NCBI GenBank assembly: GCA_949361645.1
Contig: OX442428.1
Span: 815,384-879,383, forward strand
DNA length: 64,000 bases
Origin: Spongilla lacustris
Lineage: Eukaryota > Porifera > Demospongiae > Spongillida > Spongillidae
Reading direction: 5' to 3'
The notes beneath the pieces are model-generated. The model had not been told where the DNA came from, did no database searches, and saw only the letters and a list, made by a program, of their open reading frames with translations. Within the stretch, counting starts at the first letter, position 1. Each line of letters starts with the position of its first letter. A program made the translations under genes and the position numbers. Shown in pieces: positions 57,267 through 64,000 of the stretch.

Positions 57267-58640
57267 AAATAAAAATGTAGGACTTGTATTTATAAAAAGA
57301 AGAAAACAGGGGATTTTAGAAATTAACGTTCATAAATTCCTAAAATATTTACATGCATACATTTAGCAAGTTGAGCTAGGCATTTGCTAAATAATGTAGG
57401 TCTGTAATATTTATGAATGTTAATTTCCATAATCCCTTGTTTCCTTATGTTTTATAAATATTAATCCTACATTACCAGTTTTTTATACATTACTCAATTA
57501 TTACTTTTAATGGCGCGTTATATATAGTAATGACAAAGTGTTTTTTCTATGTGTATCTTGTGCACATGCATGACATGGCCTATTGGCCCTGCATGCACAG
57601 ATGAAGAGATAACAGCTCAATAAAACATTAATACTTCAACAACAACATCTTATCATAGGATCAATGATTCATGTTCTACAGATACCTATCCAAAGTTGAG
57701 TGATTGTGCCTGAATTGAGTTGCAGAGAACACAGTGTGTAAAGTCAAGTTTCTCTAACTGAACTACATGTAACTTGTACCACCAAAGCAATCCCATGCAC
57801 TGAGCCACACATCATTTTACTACACTGCTGGCTACGATTCAAAGTTCATGTGCATCTGAAGGAACTAAACAACAACAAAGTTTCATTGGCTACTTACCAT
57901 TCTTAATGTATCACTGCATAATTACTAGCCTTTCAGATTTCTGCACATATAGGTACATGTGATTGCAGGTGACTCAGTATAGGTACATGTGATTGATGAC
58001 TAGGTTACATGTGATTGATGACTAGGTCATGCGATTGATGTCTAGGTACATGCGATTGATGTCTAGGTACATGTGATTGATGACTAGGTACATGTGATTG
58101 ATGACTAGGTACATGTGATTAATGACTAGGTCATGCGATTGATGTCTAGGTACATGTGATTGATGACTAGGTGCATGTGATTCGGTGATGACTAGGTACA
58201 TGTAATTGATGACTAGGTACATGTGATGATGACTAGGTGCATGTGATTGATGACTAGGTACATGTGATTGATGACTAGGTACATGTGATTGATGACTAGG
58301 TACATGTGATTGATGACTAGTACATTTGTATTTGCGTTGCACCTTTTCTTCCATTTTGTACATGTAAATTAACTTTCGAGTCCATTTATAGTCTAATCTC
58401 CTCGTACCCTCAATGTACTCACACACACACACACATACACACACACACAATAACTCATCGCGTGATTTAATGACATTCATGAAATTAAAATTCAATGTTG
58501 CGGTCCGCTATCTTGGTGCACAAGGCATAAATAATCATAATTGGGCGGACAAAATATGAACCATTAAATTATTTTTCACGTGATGTTTGACGTCATGTCA
58601 CATGAAAGGGGTCTATAGATATACATGTAATCCTGTCTAT
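57267..58640. other. 3' flank of copy D, no gene seen
   Basis: It is AT-rich, with an inverted pair around 57300-57460 (AGAAATTAACGTTCATAAAT / ATTTATGAATGTTAATTTCC). A 21-bp AGGTACATGTGATTGATGACT minisatellite lies at 57950-58322 and a CA run at 58421-58449. Confidence 0.6.
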
Positions 58641-59409
58641 ATATGGGACAGTGTCCAGCAAAATCGGGTTATAATTTTAATGATCAACGTTATACTAAAC
58701 TGACAACATATCTTGGCAATGGTACAACCTTTTCCTTTCAAATTTCGTACACTTGTTCCTACATCATCTCTCTATGTTCTTATCCATTTTGGCGCTCTAA
58801 TAATTTTACATGCCGTCAGTGCTAATCCAACAGGTTAGAATTTCACATTTCTCCACGTACGAGTGTTGAAAACGCGTCAAATTCGGAGTGTGCATAGAGG
58901 AGTTCTGTAGATTGATTTGTTCTTTTCGTTAGTTTCTGTATCATCGGTTACGGAGATGCAGTTGAGCAAACTACATGCACGTTTTCCCGCTTGATTCGCG
59001 CCAATGATATAATCACCGCCTCCCCTACACTGAGCGGTACGCTATTTGCCAAAATAATTGCCGCGAATCAAGCGGGAAAACGAGCCCGTAGTTTGTTCAA
59101 CTGTATCTCCGTAACGGATGATATAGAAATTAACGAACAGAACAAATCAATAGCTACAGGACTCCTCTATGTACAACCCGAATTTGACGCGTTTTCAACA
59201 CTCGTACGTGGAGAAATGACGCCATGGAAAATAATTAAAGCTTCAAAATGGATACGAGCATAGAAAGATGATGTGGAAACAAAGTGTATGAAACTTGAAA
59301 GGAAAAAGTTGTACGGTTGCAAAGATGTGTTGTTTAGTGTAACACGCAATTTTTATAGTGATAAAATTATAACCCCACAAGCCCGATTTTGCTGGACACT
59401 GTCCCATAT
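58641..59409. mobile_element. 770-bp foldback element with ~360-bp arms
   Basis: ATATGGGACAGTGTCCAGCA at 58641 is the reverse complement of the right end at 59409. The arms pair through TTTCCACGTACGAGTGTTGA, ACGCGTCAAATTCG and GATTCGCG around a ~30-bp centre near 59020. The arms differ by small indels. The frames inside arise from the arms and encode no known transposase. Confidence 0.85.
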
Positions 59410-59414
59410 TATCT

Positions 59415-60735
<1,321 letters not shown>

Positions 60736-60893
60736 TCATTTAATGTGTTGTCGGTAACTGAGTAGTCGTAGCAATGCTGTTGCATAGCTTCTGATCTGGA
60801 GGAATCTAGGGGGGGGAGAGGGATGGGGGTGGGAAGTAGCCCCACCCCTTATGCCAGCTTGGGGGGGTGGGACGTGAAGTCCCCCCTTTTCCC
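60736..60893 (-). repeat. Split direct repeat B2
   Basis: This 158-bp sequence (TCATTTAATGTGTTGTCGGT...) recurs at 61061-61219 with one base difference in a G run. It is the distal copy. Confidence 0.85.
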
Positions 60894-61060
60894 TTTCTAC
60901 CCTAGAAGTCACAGACTATGATAGTCTGGAGAAAGAAAGAAGAATAAAAAAAAAAGAATCACCACCCAAGTGTGTCCTCGCACGCCACGTGGTATTTCTT
61001 CTATCGGACTGCGCATGCGTTAGGTACCTCCCACATTAACCTAGGTTAACTCGTTAACCT
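60894..61060 (-). repeat. Presumed split direct repeat A2
   Basis: This 167-bp segment lies between the two B copies. In a Ngaro element its partner A1 would sit at the 5' end, outside the window. Confidence 0.6.
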
Positions 61061-61219
61061 TCATTTAATGTGTTGTCGGTAACTGAGTAGTCGTAGCAAT
61101 GCTGTTGCATAGCTTCTGATCTGGAGGAATCTAGGGGGGGGGAGAGGGATGGGGGTGGGAAGTAGCCCCACCCCTTATGCCAGCTTGGGGGGGTGGGACG
61201 TGAAGTCCCCCCTTTTCCC
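61061..61219 (-). repeat. Split direct repeat B1
   Basis: It is the proximal copy of the B repeat, about 150 bp after the recombinase stop codon. It is almost identical to 60736-60893, suggesting recent retrotransposition or homogenisation. Confidence 0.85.
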
Positions 61220-61371
61220 CAAGGAGGGGTATATGCCAAGACCCCTCCCCCCCAAGCTGTAGTTAGGTGATCGCTCTAGTGCCCTCAGCATGCCCTGACC
61301 CAGGTCCCGATAATGAAATCCCATGCGGAATTGCCTGGGCTGTGATTCGTGTTATACAACACACATCTACA

Positions 61372-62337
61372 TTACAACTGCTCCAAATCGGCCTGGGGGG
61401 CAATCAGTTTTGCCGCTACTGAACGCAACTGGGATGGAGGGGTTCGGATGTAAACCGTGTACGCTGCACTCTCCCACCTCCCCAGTGTCTTGATCAGGGA
61501 GTCTTGCAGACCACATGCTGCTGCCGTAGTCGCTGCTCCGATCCTGAAACTGTGACCGGAGTAGTGAGAGGGGTCCACCCCGGCCCTTTCTAGTGCCCTT
61601 CTGACTTCTGCCACCAGGCGGTCCCGCGTTAAACGGCGACCATCTTCAAATAGAAAGAAAGGTCCTGCTTGTGATCCCCGCTGGACCATGTAGGCTAAAA
61701 CTGCGGCCACCGGGCAGAGCTGGCTCTTCGTCGCTCCAATGTGAACCGTCACTCCTTTTCGGAAAGGATCCGTCTTGGACGCCACCGTGATGTAGGACGG
61801 GTTAACCAGGCTATCGGTTCGTACATCTCCGTAACTGAGGTGGGCGGACGGGTCGTAGGCTCCATCAGAAGGCACCACTATCTCCCCCGATCGCAGGAAG
61901 CCGAAGAAGCACATGCAAGAAGCAGCCCAAAGCATGGATGCATCCCATCTCTCCGGTACCCTCGACCATATGCCCCACATCTTCCTCAGGATAGGGGGAG
62001 TTATGGGTAGGCGCGGGCGAGGTTTCCCCACTGCCAGCTTGCGGAATCCCTTCAAGACGTACTCGAGGTGTGGCATGCCCCCAATGTCCGGATCTTTCCC
62101 CCCCAAGGAGATCTGTGCAAATCGGACGCCTGACAAATACGTCTTGGCTGTGGAGCCGGCTAAGCCATCTCTATATAGAGACGCGACAAATAGTGATAGT
62201 GAACGTTGGGATACTGGGAATGGTGCGATACCCAATGTGGCACACAGCTTGATATAGCGGTCACTTCCTGACCTGTACGTGTTTCTGGTCGAGTCCGCTA
62301 TACCCGCCGAAAACAATTGCTGAATAATTGCGCCCAA
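61372..62337 (-). CDS. Tyrosine recombinase of the Ngaro-like element
   Basis: An open frame of 321 residues with an N-terminal SAM-like core-binding domain (~1-105) and a C-terminal catalytic domain. The recombinase signature is complete: Arg149 in FLRSGEIV, His262 and Arg265 in GHSFRIGAAT, Trp288 in LGRWES, and the Tyr in AYTVYIRTP (~296). It carries out site-specific integration of the circular cDNA. It overlaps the end of the RNase H frame by 40 bp in another frame, as usual for compact elements. No internal stop is seen, so the recombinase looks functional. The start codon is uncertain because of the overlap. Confidence 0.9.
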   Translation of the reverse strand: MGAIIQQLFSAGIADSTRNTYRSGSDRYIKLCATLGIAPFPVSQRSLSLFVASLYRDGLAGSTAKTYLSGVRFAQISLGGKDPDIGGMPHLEYVLKGFRKLAVGKPRPRLPITPPILRKMWGIWSRVPERWDASMLWAASCMCFFGFLRSGEIVVPSDGAYDPSAHLSYGDVRTDSLVNPSYITVASKTDPFRKGVTVHIGATKSQLCPVAAVLAYMVQRGSQAGPFFLFEDGRRLTRDRLVAEVRRALERAGVDPSHYSGHSFRIGAATTAAACGLQDSLIKTLGRWESAAYTVYIRTPPSQLRSVAAKLIAPQADLEQL

Positions 62338-62825
62338 TTGACCGAGGTCCAGTCCGGTCGGGTGGTCACCAAGACGCTCTCCAGCTGTGGAGGGATGTTG
62401 TACCGCCGTGCTGCCGGAACCTGTGTGTGGAAATACGCAAAATCATTGCGAGACAAAGCGTCAGCTAATTTGTTGTCCTTTCCCGGGATATGTGAGATGG
62501 TTAACCTTAGCCCAAAGTTTGCCTTAATGAAAAACAAGCACCGGATCAAGTGCATCGTCCACGTATCCTTCGAGCTGCCCGCGTTCAAGCTGATGGCCGC
62601 CGCCTCATTGTCGCAATAGACATGGATCTTCTTATTGTTCCACTCCTCTCCCCAAACTGCGCAGGCTAACACAATTGGTAACGCCTCTTTCGGTGTGATG
62701 TGCGTCTCCACCATTTCTGGTGGCCATGAGTACTGCAGCCAGCCATCCGGCCACCATGCCGCACAACCCAGGTTTCCCGATGCGTCAGTGTGCACCACAA
62801 CATCGGCTAGTTGAGGGTCACCAAA
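62298..62825 (-). CDS. RNase H domain of the Ngaro-like element
   Basis: The frame from FGDPQLADVVVHTDASG onward encodes a ribonuclease H with the acidic residues expected: Asp in VHTDASG, Glu in PKEALP, Asp in YCDNEA and Asp in KLADALSR. It degrades the RNA strand during reverse transcription. It should be fused to the upstream RT, but the two frames are offset by one base at a TTTT run (62823-62826). After the RNase H fold about 50 residues continue and overlap the recombinase. Confidence 0.85.
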   Translation of the reverse strand, partial: FGDPQLADVVVHTDASGNLGCAAWWPDGWLQYSWPPEMVETHITPKEALPIVLACAVWGEEWNNKKIHVYCDNEAAAISLNAGSSKDTWTMHLIRCLFFIKANFGLRLTISHIPGKDNKLADALSRNDFAYFHTQVPAARRYNIPPQLESVLVTTRPDWTSVNWAQLFSNCFRRV

Positions 62826-63966
62826 AGGGGATCATCGAAACGCCATTCCAAACCTCCAAGAATGTGTGCCACCACATTAGGTCAGACCTGAAGGCCTCGC
62901 TTAGCCGAATGAGCCGCCGGTTACTGTGGACACCCCGCAGAAGGTCCAGCATTCTCCGAAGAAATGATCTCCCCGGGCGGACCACTTTGCAAGCATTCTC
63001 GAGCTTGCCCACCACGGATTTTAAGTCGCGCGCCACTGCTACTTTCTTATATAGCCACGATGATACGAGTGCTCTAAGCTCAGTCAGCTTCTCTTCTGGC
63101 AGGCGAAGAGTTAGCTGTTGTGAATCTATCTCGACTCCCAGAAAGGTTATCTTGGACGACGGCCCGGCCGTTTTGTGTTCTGCAATTGGAACTCCCAGTC
63201 TCCAAAACACCGATCTTAAGATGAGGAGATAGTCGCTGCACTCCGATGAGTCTGGCGCTCCGAAAACCATAAAATCGTCAAGGTAATGTAAAGCCTCTTG
63301 CACCCCCTCATTTCTGCAAACCCACTCGAGAGCGTCCGCCACTGCGTTGAAGATCTTGGGGGCAGACCTCATTCCGAACGGTAATACTGTATCCATAAAG
63401 TCCGCTCCCTCGAACTGCATTCCCAGCAGCCATCGGTCCTCCGGGTGGACAGGTACTAGCCGGTACGCCGCTTTGATATCTATTTTTGCCATCAGAGTTC
63501 CTCGGCCAAGCCGGACGACCGACTCAGTTGCCTGGTCCACTGTCGCGTACTTAAGGGAGCACAGCTCTTTGTCGATACCACAATTGACACTGGCTCCCTC
63601 TGGCGAGGAAAGGTCCAAAATTAGCCTCCACTTGCCTGTCGCTCCCTTCGGTATCACTCCAAAACGGCTGATCTGTATCGTTTGTGACCACGGTGGACAC
63701 AACGGTCCCACCACTCTTCCCTCTGAGCACTCTACTGCCAGGTACTCCCGGATGACTTGGGCATGCTCGCGAGCCGAATGCATGTTTCTGGTAGCGCTCT
63801 GGCAACTATGGTGGGCATAGTCGAACCCCACTCGGAACCCTTCTCTTAGTCCCGTTACTATATAGGCCCTGTATTGCTGGTCTGGGTGGGATTTCAGCGC
63901 CTCCTCCCACTCTAGAGGTGTCGTGATGCGACTCCACTTGGGTGGTGGTATACGCGAGTATCCCAA
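62818..63966 (-). CDS. Reverse transcriptase of the Ngaro-like element
   Basis: A 382-residue frame with RT motifs in order: KWRLILDLS, LMAKIDIKAAYR, LPFGMRSAPKIF, the catalytic HYLDDFMVFG, and KITFLGVEID, followed by a thumb/connection region. It reads into a stop 6 bp past the frameshift point, where the RNase H should continue. The first codon shown is TTG, and an in-frame TAG lies just upstream at about 63985. The real start or a gag junction is therefore unclear, or a second defect is present. Confidence 0.9.
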   Translation of the reverse strand: MGYSRIPPPKWSRITTPLEWEEALKSHPDQQYRAYIVTGLREGFRVGFDYAHHSCQSATRNMHSAREHAQVIREYLAVECSEGRVVGPLCPPWSQTIQISRFGVIPKGATGKWRLILDLSSPEGASVNCGIDKELCSLKYATVDQATESVVRLGRGTLMAKIDIKAAYRLVPVHPEDRWLLGMQFEGADFMDTVLPFGMRSAPKIFNAVADALEWVCRNEGVQEALHYLDDFMVFGAPDSSECSDYLLILRSVFWRLGVPIAEHKTAGPSSKITFLGVEIDSQQLTLRLPEEKLTELRALVSSWLYKKVAVARDLKSVVGKLENACKVVRPGRSFLRRMLDLLRGVHSNRRLIRLSEAFRSDLMWWHTFLEVWNGVSMIPFW

Positions 63967-64000
63967 GTGGCCCTACAGCGTTCGAGTGCCAGCAGGTCCC

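Larger units (their letters stand above)
60736..64000 (-). mobile_element. Ngaro-like tyrosine-recombinase retrotransposon, 3' part
   Basis: On the minus strand the order is RT, RNase H, tyrosine recombinase, then repeats B1, A2 and B2. This order and the split direct repeats are those of Ngaro elements within the DIRS order, which integrate through a recombinase rather than a DDE integrase. The 5' part (A1 repeat and gag-like ORF) lies beyond the window. One frameshift separates RT from RNase H. Confidence 0.85.

Noticed and set aside
56111..57366. Minus-strand 382-codon and alternative plus-strand 404-codon frames
   Set aside because: The 36-bp unit keeps every frame open. The splice phase from the previous exon selects the TAKTLAPSSNVVQ frame.
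60736..61219. LTRs of a Gypsy/Copia element
   Set aside because: The direct repeats are only 167 bp apart on one side of the coding region, and the enzyme is a tyrosine recombinase with no DDE integrase or protease; split direct repeats fit better.

Overview
This is eukaryotic, almost certainly animal, DNA. Genes are split into many short GT-AG exons, introns and spacers are full of minisatellites and microsatellites, and the recognisable genes (DDX54, an ASPH homologue, RNF113, a GRIP-domain golgin) are metazoan. Extracellular CUB/subtilase proteins, a Ngaro-type tyrosine-recombinase retrotransposon, many foldback elements and long poly-G/poly-C tracts suggest a marine invertebrate, perhaps a sponge. 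That placement is inference; nothing in the window names the species. All exon models were assembled by eye from splice signals, phase and family motifs.

Layout. 0.6-1.9 kb: four exons of an RNF113-like splicing factor, cut off before its RING finger by a 19-bp minisatellite. 5.9-9.0 kb: nested and side-by-side inverted-repeat elements, one of which carries a small intron-containing gene. 9.2-10.1 kb: a short coiled-coil/GRIP-domain protein (+), tail-to-tail with a DDX54/Dbp10 RNA helicase (-, 10.1-20.6 kb, 24 exons placed). DDX54 shares a 121-bp divergent promoter interval with an aspartyl/asparaginyl beta-hydroxylase (ASPH) homologue (+, 20.7-25.3 kb). The ASPH homologue has lost its iron-binding and main 2-oxoglutarate-binding residues, so it looks like a pseudoenzyme.

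25.5-57.3 kb: a tandem array of four paralogous secreted proteinase-K-like subtilases (copies A-D, all +). Each has a signal peptide, an I9-type propeptide, an S8 catalytic domain and a CUB domain. These are followed by variable numbers of Thr/Pro mucin-like linkers and a ~270-residue repeat module that resembles the bacterial tandem repeat domain BTRD1. Every intron after the catalytic exon is phase 1, so modules can be gained or lost in frame. Copy A is interrupted by a 2.06-kb transposon. Copy B has lost its repeat module by deletion. Copy C has two repeat modules. Copy D has one module plus a stalk of about 28 repeats of 12 residues. I regard this array as the most novel system in the window.

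57-64 kb: minisatellites, a 770-bp foldback element, and the 3' part of a Ngaro-like retrotransposon on the minus strand (RT, RNase H, tyrosine recombinase, then B1-A2-B2 split direct repeats), with one frameshift between RT and RNase H.
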